From Turritopsis dohrnii (taxonomy: Eukaryota; Cnidaria; Hydrozoa; Anthoathecata; Oceaniidae): 64,000 nt of DNA. The stretch is from the NCBI GenBank assembly GCA_027922465.2, contig BQMF02000179.1:1-64000 (forward strand). The letters are read 5' to 3'. This document shows, in pieces, positions 21,214 to 33,000 of this stretch. The position numbers were made by a program, and so were the translations under genes. The notes beneath the pieces are model-generated. The model did no database searches. It saw nothing but the letters and a program-made list of their open reading frames with translations, and had not been told where the DNA came from. Numbering within the stretch: the stretch's first letter is position 1; the number at the start of each line of letters is the position of its first letter.

Positions 21214-23840
21214 ATGCAACAAAATTCAAATGTTGTTCATGCTGGAGGAGTACCCATGTTTACTTCTGAAACTATAGCAACGGTGACTCCATCCTACAGC
21301 AGGCTGAACGTGTCAGCAGTGAAAGGCCTGAGTAAGTAAATGTAGAAAATTGGCCAATTACAATCTCTGAATAACGTTACTAAAAACAATACATTATTTC
21401 TTTTTGCAATATTCCTTCAGTTGTTTGTTTTAGTTGCTGCTCATTTCACTTTTGTTATCTTCAGGTATATCACAGACCATATTGGGTGGAATCTCTTTGC
21501 TGATTGGAGTGATAACTGTCATTATCTACAACAATCATTGGTATGGAGTGATTACTGGTGGAATTGTGGGTGGTGCTGGTGGTTTCTGGATTCTTGTTAC
21601 TGGAGCATTAGGAATAGCTGCTGCCCAATCACCCAATAGTGGTTGCCTCATTGGTACAACCCTTGCATTTAATATCATTGCAATACTGGTGACTGTTGCT
21701 GACGGAATTGTATCGTCAATTATACTGATGTAAGATAAAACAGTATTCGCTTTGATTTTCAAGAACACATTTAATTGAAAATCTTTCGATGTACTGAATT
21801 TTTGGGAGTTTTCCCAGTGTCTTACCTTACAGGGTTCAGTTAAATATTTCCAATTGCTGGGAGTTATCGACGCTTCGAAAGGTTAGGATTAGGATTCTAC
21901 TTGATTTACAGGGATTTCAATTTTCAAGAGAAATACAGTGTGTTTCATAATGTTGGAAATGGAAATTTTAAACGAATATACCGAATTTCAAAATAATATT
22001 TACATCGATGGAAAGCCATTTTCAAGTTCTTTCGGATAGTATATTTTTGTGAAAAAGGAAAAAGGCGTTTTTGAAAAAATAACGAAAATGTCTTGGAAAA
22101 ATGTAATTAAATTGTTTAATGGTCGATTAACACGTAGTTTAGTTACATCGTGCTTATTGTTTCAAAGCACTGAATCCATTCAAATTTTTTATCAATTTTA
22201 TCTTTAAGCTGAGACCCCCAAATTGATATTTAAAGACATAAAAGTTAAACGTTTTTCGTGAACACACAGCTTAAATCTGTTTATTGTTTTCCAAATTGCT
22301 GTTATTGTATCAAAAAATCTTTTCTTTTGATTCACATCTTAATCGACCATTAAAAATTTAAGTACATTTTTCCAAGACATTTTCGTTATTTTTTCAAAAA
22401 CCCTTTTTCATTTTTCACAAAATATACTAGCCGGGAAGAGCTTGAAAATGGCTTTCCCTTGATGTAAAAATTATTTTGAAATTCAGTATATTTATTTTAA
22501 AAAACAACTTTAAAATTTTCATTTCCAACATTATGAAACACACTGTAAAATAAAATATCTTTGCAATTGCGACCCTTACGTTATGGAATAGAGCTCTAAA
22601 AACGAAATAGTATGTTTCGGGAATATTTAATTCACAAAGTAGAGATCGTTTCAGTAGGAATTTCTTGTCACTTATGAAAAACAAAACATCAAAAATCATT
22701 AAGATTATAAAAATGTGTAAAGGGTAGGTCAGGCACCAAATTTTAAACTGATGTACAGAATATTAATGGAAGATCGACTTTCATTATATATATTTTTTAC
22801 TTAAAATCAGTAAAAATGTTAGAGGTTTCTTTGTTAGTGAAATCTGCAATTTAGTCATTTTCTATCCCATAGATACGTGAATAAATGCACTTCTGACTAT
22901 TATTACAACTACTACTACCACTTGGGAGGATCATCACAGAATTGCAAATATTCTGATTCCAGTATAACAGCTTTGTATAGCACGTTGATGGCAGTAATGG
23001 TTATTGAATTCTTTCTGGCATTCATCACATCCATCTACTGTTGCTGTAGTTGCTGTGGCTCCGCGGCACAAGGTAATTGCAAAATGAAACCAATGCTTAA
23101 TACATATTTATTGCTGGTATATATCAGCTCAATCCTCATAAGATTTTTACGAAATCCTTCTCGTATGGTCATTGATCTATTCATTAAACGCTTTATCAAA
23201 AAGGAAATGTTCTGGAATTTTAATTAAATGAACAGGTAAGTTGAGGAAAACGTTTCTTGTACAGATCATCATGAAAATTTTAACTTTTTTAGCTTTTTTA
23301 TGAGGCGGAAACACATACGGAAATGTTGAAACTGTCATGGTTTATAATTTCCTTTAATGATTCCTGGAAATAACATAGCTTTTTGTATTCCTTCGTCACT
23401 AGAGATTAGGTTCACTTTTTGAATCAGAACTGTGGAAACAGATGCGATTTATAAAGATGTTAGTGCATAACTGGCATCAGTCTCATCAGAAAGCATTTAA
23501 GAACATTCTGAACAGTTCTGAAATAATTTACAAAAACAACTACAATTTCTTTATTACATTCGTTTGTATGATATCTTTAGGTGTTGTTATAAACCAGTAC
23601 CCAAATCAAGGTTTCAATCCAAATCAAGTCATGGTTGCAAGTGGCATCAATGCTGGTGTGCAACAGCCAATGGTTTACCATCCTGCACCAGCAAATTATT
23701 TTCAACAGCCACACGGTGGGGTTTTTCCTGGAGATTGTGCTTATGCTATGCAAGAAACTGACAAAACTTGCTTAATCACAAGCCCGGTACTAATTTCTTC
23801 TGATCCGCCTCCATACACGCCGCAGGGAAATGTTCACTAG
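21214..23840 (+). CDS. MS4A/CD20-like four-transmembrane protein, paralogue 2
   Basis: Exons are 21214-21331, 21465-21729, 22873-23072 and 23581-23840. They have exactly the lengths of paralogue 1 (118, 265, 200, 260) and again give 280 aa. The TM segments are conserved: LGGISLLIGVITVIIY, GIVGGAGGFWILVTGALGIA, FNIIAILVTVADGIVSSIIL and a fourth ending YCCCSCCGS. Differences cluster in the extracellular loop between TM3 and TM4 (YYYNYYYHLGGSS against YYYNYYYDTVQSS) and in the tail (GDCAYAMQETDKTC). The PPPY motif is kept. Both copies therefore look functional; the role is inferred only from the MS4A-like topology. Confidence 0.85.
21936..22545. mobile_element. TA-flanked palindromic MITE (CAGTGTGTTTCATAATG ends) in intron 2 of MS4A-like 2
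   Basis: The ends CAGTGTGTTTCATAATGTTG and CAACATTATGAAACACACTG are exact inverse copies. TA lies on both sides, as for Tc1/mariner-type insertions. The arms extend inward for over 200 bp as a long imperfect palindrome (for example TCTTGGAAAAATGTAATTAA against its inverse near 22,360). The homologous intron in paralogue 1 is uninterrupted. Confidence 0.8.
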
Positions 23841-24191
23841 ATAATCCTGCAACATAGCTTGAATGGTTTAAAATGAAAGCATCATTGGATTGGAAAAGAG
23901 ATCCTGGATACACATAAATTATTTAAATGCATTTGTCTTCTCCTCATTTTAATTCTCTATTGATTAAAGACAAAATTTAAACGTGATTGTACGCAAAGCT
24001 AATATCTTAATAGATAAAACGTGAATGTTTAGTTCTCTTGCAATTCCCGTTTCTCTGACTGAAGAACTCAAAAGGCTTCAATGGGTTCTCACTTGCACAG
24101 AAGCGCAATCTCCTCTAGTAGGGTTATGTTTTTATCTTGGTGCAATATGACTAGCGTCATTTCATGATAAACCGTAAATCGTCTGATGTTT

Positions 24192-25078
24192 TGCCGGTGT
24201 AACAGATTATTTTGACTCCCTATAAAAAGTGACTCCCCCAGTTAAAATAAACTAGAGAACAGTAACTCCCATAGAGTGGAAAAAACCTACAAAATAACGA
24301 CTCCCCTAGTGAATAAGCGCTCCCCTCCCTGATTTCGAAAAACATGCAGGGGAGTTGTTCCAAGTTGAATTTTTTATTCTTTAAAAGTTTTATGCCTTGC
24401 TAACAAATGGGTCAGTGAGCTGGCACATAATACGTTATACATAATTCTGATCACCTTTAACTAAGATAATTCTGTTCAATAAAACCGTAATAGATTTGTT
24501 GACGTTGAATACTTAAGTTAATTGACTTTAGTTCATGCTAACTTTATTTCTACCAAGACAAATGGAAGGGGCATCATGTATCATGTGTTCAATAGTTCAA
24601 GGTGCAATATTGTTTTAAGTGCAGTTTGTGAATGCAGAATGTGCACAATATTTGATTATTGACTAGATATTTTAATTTTACATTTGTAAATCCTTCTTCT
24701 TCCATCAATACCTGTTGTGCTAATTTAAACAAAGGCCCTGCAGTGAACTCATTTTCATCGATATTCTCTAACTCTACAAAGTCCTCGTCTCTATCAGTGT
24801 TCTTCTGTTAATGCCTGTTAATGAATGTCTTCTAATAACATCGTTATTTAGCCATCACAAAGTGTTTGTGATATCGCTAACCACCTACCTCCCGTTTGGC
24901 AACAGAGATAAAGGGGAGTCAAAATCCACTAAGGGAGTTATTATTTTCTAGAAAATTTTAACTTTAGGGCGTCTCCATTCATTAGTTTAAACTGACGGGC
25001 GAGTTAATATAATCTAGTTTATTATAACTGGGGAGTTATGATTTTCGGGAGTTAAAATTTTCGGTGACACCGGGGTGA
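24192..25078. mobile_element. Long imperfect inverted-repeat element (CCGGTGTMAC ends)
   Basis: The left arm carries CCGGTGTAACAGATTATTTT then GACTCCC and CCCCAGTTAAAATAAACTAGA. The right arm carries the inverse in the same order (CTAGTTTATTATAACTGGGG, then GGGAGTTAAAATTTTCGGTG). GGGAGT/ACTCCC motifs recur through both arms. No transposase is visible. Confidence 0.5.
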
Positions 25079-25250
25079 CATCTTTGGCCAAAAGAGATCC
25101 TTAAGAATTTTCTCTAATCATTAGCAAATATTGATACCCCCGAAATACAATTTTTTTTCTGACTCGAGGTAAAAAAAGGTGCAGCAAATATTATACGCCA
25201 TTTTGAAATGATCACTTGTTCTAGTTACTAGCTATGTAATAACAATGGTA

Positions 25251-26017
25251 TACCGTAATGCTTCGAATATTAAATTTTTCGAAGTTTTTTGGGGGCATTT
25301 ATTCGAGGGAGGCGTTCTTTAATGAATAAATAGAATAAAAAAACGTTCCATCAGAACGCTTAACAATTAAAAGAACAAATTAATTTATTAAAAGAAAAGC
25401 AAAAAAAAAAACCAAAAACATTTTGTTTTGATATGATACTCTTTTTTTACCTATCGGTTTTTAAACATTTTGATTGCTCAAAAAAAAAGTTCACCCGTCT
25501 CAGACAGTCAGGCAAGGGTTAGTGGCAAACCGAACATATGCTGCCACGTTCTGCCACTGCTGCTTTTTGTCCAAAATATTTAATCAGTTAGTGACTTTGT
25601 ATTTAGTTGATGTACTGTTTTCAAAGCCAAGTCAATGTGGAATATAAAACTAACAATAATGATAAAAACAAAACGTTATTCCTATTAGTTCATCAGCCAA
25701 AAAAAGTCACGTTCGATTTGGGTTGCAATGTATTTGCTTCGAACTCACGTCGCACACAAAAAAAGAAATAATTTCGCTCACAACTTAATCTACCATTTTG
25801 CGTGACTTACAAACAAACAAACAGACAGACAGACAGAGAATCGGCTATTAATATATAGATTTAAAGCACGAAATAACGCCATCGGAATTAGGGGGTAGGG
25901 AGCGTTTATTAATTAATTTCACTTTTTCAGGGAAGGAGGGGGGGCGTTCTTTCGAAAGGGGCGTTTATTCGAGGGGGCGTTTAAAAGAAGGGGGCGTTTA
26001 TTCGAAGCTTTACGGTA
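25251..26017. mobile_element. Inverted-repeat MITE (TACCGTAAWGCTTCGAATA) interrupted by a Helitron-like element
   Basis: The left end TACCGTAATGCTTCGAATA and the right end TATTCGAAGCTTTACGGTA are inverse copies. Subterminal GGGGGCGTTTATTCGA motifs recur near the right end. The middle (about 25,321-25,859) is a family B Helitron-like insertion. A GGGGCG fragment of the same style lies near 46,610-46,635. Confidence 0.6.
25321..25859 (-). mobile_element. Truncated Helitron-like element, family B
   Basis: The minus-strand 5' TC end is at 25,858-25,859, followed on the plus strand by T, and next to it a CAGA/CAAA microsatellite. The sequence matches array unit 2 at 9300-9826 but lacks the 3' hairpin and CTAG end. 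Confidence 0.6.
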
Positions 26018-27048
26018 TTCATATTCGTTTCGGAATTATCAGGAATATCAAAATGTTCAAAATAAGATCACGCCTTTTATGGCGGCAGTCTTCTTACTTT
26101 ATTTTTACACTGTCTCGCATTTCGATTATTAGAAATTACGCCAATCCTAAAACCTTCAAGAAATCAACATCTGAGATTTTAATAGCTTTTAACTTTTTAC
26201 ACATACATCAGAATTCAGCGATTTATACACCATTCGATTGGATTTTATTCAAGGATTTTAAAAAGGTTATGATTAAGAGTTCTGAATATAGGACACCATG
26301 AATAATTCCTAGCGATGCTGCATCAAGGAACTGAGGTATTACTAAAATACAAAATGATCTCACTTACTGTAACACATCAGCAAAACAAAAAGCGATTTAA
26401 AATGTGGTAAAAGAAGGGCTCCCAATTTACTGCATGTTTTTATCAAAATTAATGAAGGCTATGTAACGAAAAAGGCACATAGCCATGAAAATTCTTTAAA
26501 AATATTTACTCTCTAAAAGAATTTCGGAATGCACTTAAAATTTTCATTTACATTTCTGTAAACTGGAATGTACAGTGTAGAATTTCTATATTTCAAACCT
26601 CCATAATTCGCACCCTTTCTAATTCGAACTCACGGTCATCCACCTATTATTTTAATGCAAATGAGCTTCAACACTTTCCATGAAACGAACAAGTTCTGTT
26701 CCTAAGTTGTTCGAATTAGAGAGAGGTTCGTGTATAGAGTAACTTCATTGCGTTGGTACCAATGCATATATTCAAAAAATCAAAGAACTATCATTCTTTC
26801 TCATGAAACACCTCTATGTACAGGTGCTAATGATTAAGCGTTTCTATTTGAAAGAAACGTTTACTTAGCATTTACATAAAAAAAAAAGATGGCCAGCGAA
26901 ATCTGATAAAAATACAGAAATTTTCTTAGAAAGAAATTTAAAAAATTGGAATGGAGCTAAAATGAAAATAGTTTTCAGTTATTTTTTTCTTCACAAGAAC
27001 TTGAAATATTGAGCATAATTTTCGTGTGAGTTTCAAGCAGAACGATTC
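26018..27048. other. Intergenic region upstream of the coiled-coil gene
   Basis: AT-rich, with no defined repeat and no convincing exon. The promoter of the coiled-coil gene should lie here, but I see no diagnostic element. Confidence 0.3.
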
Positions 27049-30000
27049 ATGATGTCATACTCATGGGAATTAAGCCGAAGTAGAGCACCGAATAAAACAT
27101 GGCTGCAAGGTAAGACATTTGATATTAAATTTATAAATCTTTATTTTAATTGCAAAATATCTGTTTACGTCTCTCATCTCAGCAATACTCCATAACAGTT
27201 CTGAGTGGAAAATGATTCAATTTTTTCCCCTTTTAACAACTAGTCCGAGAAAAACGTCTTTCCTCACGAAGGTATATTGACCAGAAAGTTCTGTTTCAGG
27301 ACAAGCATCACCACCTGACTATGATTTTTCTGGGCAACTGCTTCAATTACAGCAACAAACACCATTTTTGCAAAACCTTCCAACAACCACAGAAGAATAT
27401 ACAGATATACATGATTACTGGCGCTATGCTGACGATTTAGTGAATATATCACCTTGTTCTTATCAAAGCGCATACGAGTATTCTTGCAACCCGGTTGACA
27501 GTTGCACCTTTGGAAATAACTCAAATGAATTAAATGGAAATGCCGGAATTTTAGTAGAAAAAGATTTTTTCGGTATGGACGAAAACTTTCGTGCAGCACT
27601 TACGCGATATTTTGCTCAGGTACGGATAACGTTGTGCGTATCACTTGATATACTCTCTGAGTTACATTATAACTATCTCCCAGTTCAATAATTTAACATT
27701 GCCTACCAAAAGAATAAGGTCTCCAATCGAAGTTCAGTTGATCTTTAGATAAAGACCTCTGTGTTTTATCCAAAGTAATTCATAGTAAGCTAAATAGTGC
27801 ATCTGTAACAGGTCTAAGTTTAAAAGTGTTCTAAAAATAAAACTTTAGATTTATAAATGGTATCTCCTTACACTACCATGAGAAAAACAGTTTAAACACT
27901 CATAAAATGCAATGTCCCAGCCGACACATTTGTTAAAAAATCTCTGAGAAGGAGTGCATTTCTATATAAATATGCACACAATTTCAATAAAAATTCTCTC
28001 CGTCACAGTGACTTTTTGACGATTTTGCCGACTGGGGTAGTAGAACTCTGTTCTTGAAGCCTGTTTTTTGTTCTTTGTACGATACACCAGGAAATTAGAC
28101 CTTAATGGCTTTTCTGATAGAACCCTAGATGAATATGTGTTTACAAAAAAGTTTTTCTAATTCAATTTTGTTCCAATAAAAATGTCATTTCTATCCATTA
28201 CCTTCTTTGTTTGCAGGTCGACAAAGAAAAGCAGGGATTGACTGATGATCTGAAAAAAATAAAAGATGATTTTCATAAATATGAAGAAGAGACGAAAAAA
28301 GTGAAAGTTGATAATTTCCAAAAATCTAAAATCATACAGAAGCTTACTGAAAACGGTAAACTCTTCGTAAAGGAGATCGAACGTTTGAAAGATGAGCTTA
28401 GAGATTTGGAAACGCAGCGTAGGCAAGTTATTGCGGAGAATAATGATCTACAAAAGAAACTGAAATACGAGAATGATACGGTTCCACAACTGGAAAATGA
28501 ATTGAGATGTTTGGCAGAGGAAAATCAGTTTTTAAAGCTCCTTGGTATGTATTAGATTGAATTTTCTTGAAGGACATACTTATTTGTCTTTCTAAGGTCT
28601 TTGTTTACCTGTAATCAAAAACAATTTGCTGAATTATCTTTGATCTCGTTGAAAGGAAGTGGGAGTTTGACAAGGATTGAAAATTCCATTGTAGATCTAG
28701 TCCATATTTTATCCAGCGTATTCCGCTCTGCTAGCTCTCTGAGAAATTGCATACTGTGTGTGTGTGGTGCAAAAGGTTTTTTTTAAATCCCAATAATATT
28801 AATCTTTATTTCTAGAACTTTAGTTACTCAAATGTTATCATCAGAATCGTTATTTTTCTACTGACTCAGCAGCGCTAAGAATGATAAAAAATCGTGACTT
28901 TGCTTTGAAAATGCTGACATCGTTAATATCAAAATGTTAACAAATAAATTTCGTATTCTTACCAATAATTTAAGATTGTGTGATTTTGTCTTTTCAAAAA
29001 GATTCCACTGATGTCTGACAAGTACGTTACATTTTCCACCTTCTTTTTACCATCTTATAATGAATTTTTTTGTTGATTAAATTTTAGCTGAAGACACTCA
29101 AAAGCTCACCCAACAAGATCAAAAAATACAACATTATTCTTCATTGTTGGAAAAGCAAGAGAAAGCAAACCAGCATCTACAAAACGATCTTAAGAAACAT
29201 GATTTTGCTGTTAAGAAACTCACAAAAATCAACAATGAACTTTGTCAAAAAATCAAAGAACTTTCATGCTATAAAAATAAAACAGAAGAATTCAAAAGAT
29301 TGAATTCAGAATATCGAGAGTTAGAACAAAAACATTCTCGGTTGGAAATTGATTACAACCACTTGAACGTTCGAATGAAAGATTCGAATGAAAATATTGT
29401 AGAAATGCAACGAACCATTATGCGACTTAAAGAAGAAAATATTAATTTACGTGGAGATTTGAAAAAGTTAGAAAAAGGGAGTACAGAAAAGAACAATATA
29501 ATTGAAGGGTTAGAGTTAAAGATTACAGACATGCATCAAAAACACAGTATTGAAGCCGATCTATGGAAAGAAAGAGACGATTATAACAGGTAAGCCAAAA
29601 TACGTCCCTTTTTTCTATTGCAGAAGTCACAAGGCGCTGTTGAATCCCTGTGAAAGCTTTATGTATATTATGTATATGTATATTACGTAAGATTATGTAT
29701 AATATATTTTATGATGGAAAAAAAAATCAGCTAACCAACGTCAAATGTAGGAAACCCTTTGAACGTTGAAATAAGCCATCATTTTGCTTTTTTATGCCCC
29801 ATTTTGCTTGTATTGACAGTCTCTTACTGCGATTGTGCGATTTCCAGGCTTATGAAGCAGCCACCGGTAGCACCGGAAAAATTGCTTGCCAAGAACCTTA
29901 ATGTGTTTTGCCAAATAATAGCTCATTTAGCTCAAATTATTTCAACGCGTATCCGCGATTTTGAGTTCTATTATATGGCCACCTGATAGCCCTTACAAAG

Positions 30001-33000
30001 TTACTTGGTGAAGACCTCCATGTGTTTGGCCTAATTATGGTTAATTTCAAATCTTCGTTTACTACATTTATCGGAGTTACCTACATAATGTCGTTGAATG
30101 TTAATATATTTGTCGTTGAAAATATACTACATTTGACGGTGGAACAACTATTTTGACGCCCCTTTTGACTGTTTCATTTTGTGAAATTAAAAGAGCATCT
30201 TTACAAGCTTCCGTAAAAGTTATGCTAAAATTATTGAATGCAATATTTGCTTTGTCTGCATTTGAGTTGTTGTATCTGTTTAGATGTTTGGAGATGGAAA
30301 ATACAGAGTTGCAGAGACAAATTTCTTCTCTGGAAAAAGACATCAGTTTAAAAGAACTTAAATCGGACGCTTTAGTACACGAGGACCAACTACGAAATAA
30401 AGAATTTGAAATTATGGAGAAAAAACTTAGAGCTTCAGAACAAACATGCGAAGAATTGAACAAAAAGGGAATTTTGAATCAAAATGAATTGTTTGACCAA
30501 CAGTTGGTAATCAACTCATTTGCACAAACTGAAATACAATACAAAAACCAAATAAAGTCATGTGAAGATGAAATCACTGAGCTGCGAGAGCATTGTGAAC
30601 ACTTGAAGTTAACAAACGAGCAGAATTCTTTAAGAGAAGAAGAGCTGGAGAAAGAAATATTATCGCATGTTAAAACCCAAAGTGAAATGCAGCAGGAGAT
30701 AGCATTGATGTATAACACCATAGAAACCCTTCGAAAGAGCAACGAGAACTGCGATGCACAACGAAAACAAATGCAGCAAGAATTGCTATTTGCACAAGAC
30801 TCCATAGCTACACTAAATAAAAAAGTTACCGAAAGAAGCAAATCTGTCAGTCCTGTCCATAGCCCTTCACATAAGGTGAATGATCGTGTGGATACAATGC
30901 AATATGAATTACTCAAAGAGAAGTTTGATAAATGTGAAAGCCAAAGGAATCGTCTTCAGAAAGAGGTGTTGATACTTCAAGAACGCCTCACACAAACTGA
31001 ACAGAATTTCTATACAGAGCAAAGTAACGTCGAGCTTACATCTCAGCATGTGAATTTACTAAAAGACAAACTAGATGCATCAGTTAAGATCTGTCGAATC
31101 AGAGATAATGATCTAAATCAAGCTCAAAATGATGTAGAATTTTATATAGAGAAAATTGAGATGTTGGAAAAAGAATTAGAAATTGTTCGTGATAAACTAA
31201 AGGTTTTTGAATGTAAAGAAGAACAGATGACAGAAAACCAATGTTCATACTCAACTGAATGGCATGTCGAAGATGAATTATGCATGTCAAATAAGCGTCT
31301 ATATCAAACAGAAAAGAACCAATCACAATATAGCAAGGCATTGAATAACCAATCACATAATGTAAATACTGTCAATGAAGAGAACAACAGCGGAGAAAAA
31401 ATAGAACGCTTTCGGCAGAACTGTGAATGTCTTCAAAAGGAATTAAAAACAGCTAAATGTGAATCACAAGAGAAAACAATTGCGATTGAGCAACTCACGA
31501 AAGATATTGAGGCAAATGAAAAATTCATCGAGGAATTATGCGAAGAAAAAAATCATCTGCACACAGACTTACAAGAAGTGGTTAAAGAGATTGCGTATTT
31601 AAGAAATGGTGAGAAAGAGACCGAGTTAGTAATACTCGATAAAGAGCATCTGATCAAAGAGCTTCAGTATAGCGTGGAACACTTGGAAAAAGCTGCTCTA
31701 GAGAAAGAAGCTTTCACTGAAGAACTTGAAAGATTGGTTGAAAAGTTGCAATTTGAGCTTGATAAGAAAGCAAATCAACAAGAGCAGGATGCAAATCAAT
31801 TGAATAAAGAATTGAGAACTAAAGATAATTTGATTGCAGATTTGGAAGCTCATTGTAAAGAACTTGAAGAGAAGAACAACAGAAAAGATCAATTTGTGGA
31901 AAATTTGCAGTCAGCTTTAAAAAGTGAGAAGCAGATTGTTGCAGAGACACTTTGTCAAGAGGAAGAAATTCAAACCTTAAAAGAAAGCCTCGCAAGAAAG
32001 GAGAAAGAACTGCTCGAGTGCAAAACAAGAGTATTAGGTGAAGGTGAAGACAAAACTTCTCTTCTGACGAAAAAAGAAATACACAACAGCCAACAACAGG
32101 AAATAAGAAGACTCAAATGTGAAAACGAAATATTAAGTGAGAAATTGAACGACTTACAACATTCAATCAACCAGAAAACTAAACACGAAACATTAGAAGA
32201 CGGCAACTACATTAGTAAAGACAAATATGAAGAGCTTGCCGTCCAATTAGATACAAAGAAACAACAGCTATCTGATTGCCAGGAGCATATCCAAATTCTA
32301 CAAAGCGAAATAACCTTTGTTTGTGCGTCACCTGCAGAGTTAGATGTAGACTCCTTAGACACCAGCGGTTTTGAGTCGATGAGAGGAAGAACGGAGAAAA
32401 GGGAAATCACTCCAACGAAGTATAATCTTAAGCTTCCAATGCCAGACAAAATGAATCAAGACTCTCAACAACGAAGATCGTCACTACCACCAATCCCAGG
32501 CCGAACATCAAACAAAATGTCATCTCTACATTCACGTTCAAGTTCGACCGATCGTTTAAGAGATTTAGACACGGACACAGCTGTTAAAAGGATCATGAGA
32601 TCAGATTCCAGAAGTTCTGACGTGAATTCAAACGAGCTCAGAAAGAAACTTGTAACCTTGAATTCAGAACTCCTTCAGCGGAAGATGGAGATTTCATCAT
32701 TGCAAGAGGAGCTTAAGTTAAGTCATAGAAAACAAGTCCGAAGTGAAGAATCTTACAGGTTAGTAATGATACTCTCCATACGTGATACCTTTCTTTGTAG
32801 TTTTGAGAGTTTCTGCTATACCTAATTAGGGTATAACCTTGTGTGGGTACTAATATTTGTGAAACCTCCCCAAGAAAGACATCACATAACAGGGACATCT
32901 CTCTACAACGGACGCTTAGCCATTCCAAGGGACTATTAGTTGATCAAGAGTAACCTCTTCAAGATGGATAATTTTTCATCCTCCAAAGATGTCTGGTTTA

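Larger units (their letters stand above)
19956..24040. repeat. Tandem segmental duplication, copy 2
   Basis: It restarts the sequence of 16,204 directly after copy 1, in the same orientation, and runs past the second MS4A-like gene to about 24,040. It holds three insertions absent from copy 1: a MITE at 20,241-20,472, a SINE at 20,874-21,170 and a TA-flanked MITE at 21,936-22,545. Confidence 0.85.

Noticed and set aside
27099..27109. Start codon ATGGCTGCAAG for the coiled-coil gene
   Set aside because: Splicing from this start puts exon 2 in a frame that stops after six codons. The ATG at 27,049 gives the open frame.
30153..30283. N-terminal extension of the large coiled-coil exon
   Set aside because: Open in frame, but it is hydrophobic, not helical-repeat sequence, and precedes a good acceptor (TTTAG at 30,279-30,283). 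It is intron.
32759..32825. Continuation of the coiled-coil frame to a stop at 32,825
   Set aside because: The frame crosses a donor (AG|GTTAGT) and loses heptad character; splicing to 33,376 restores it.
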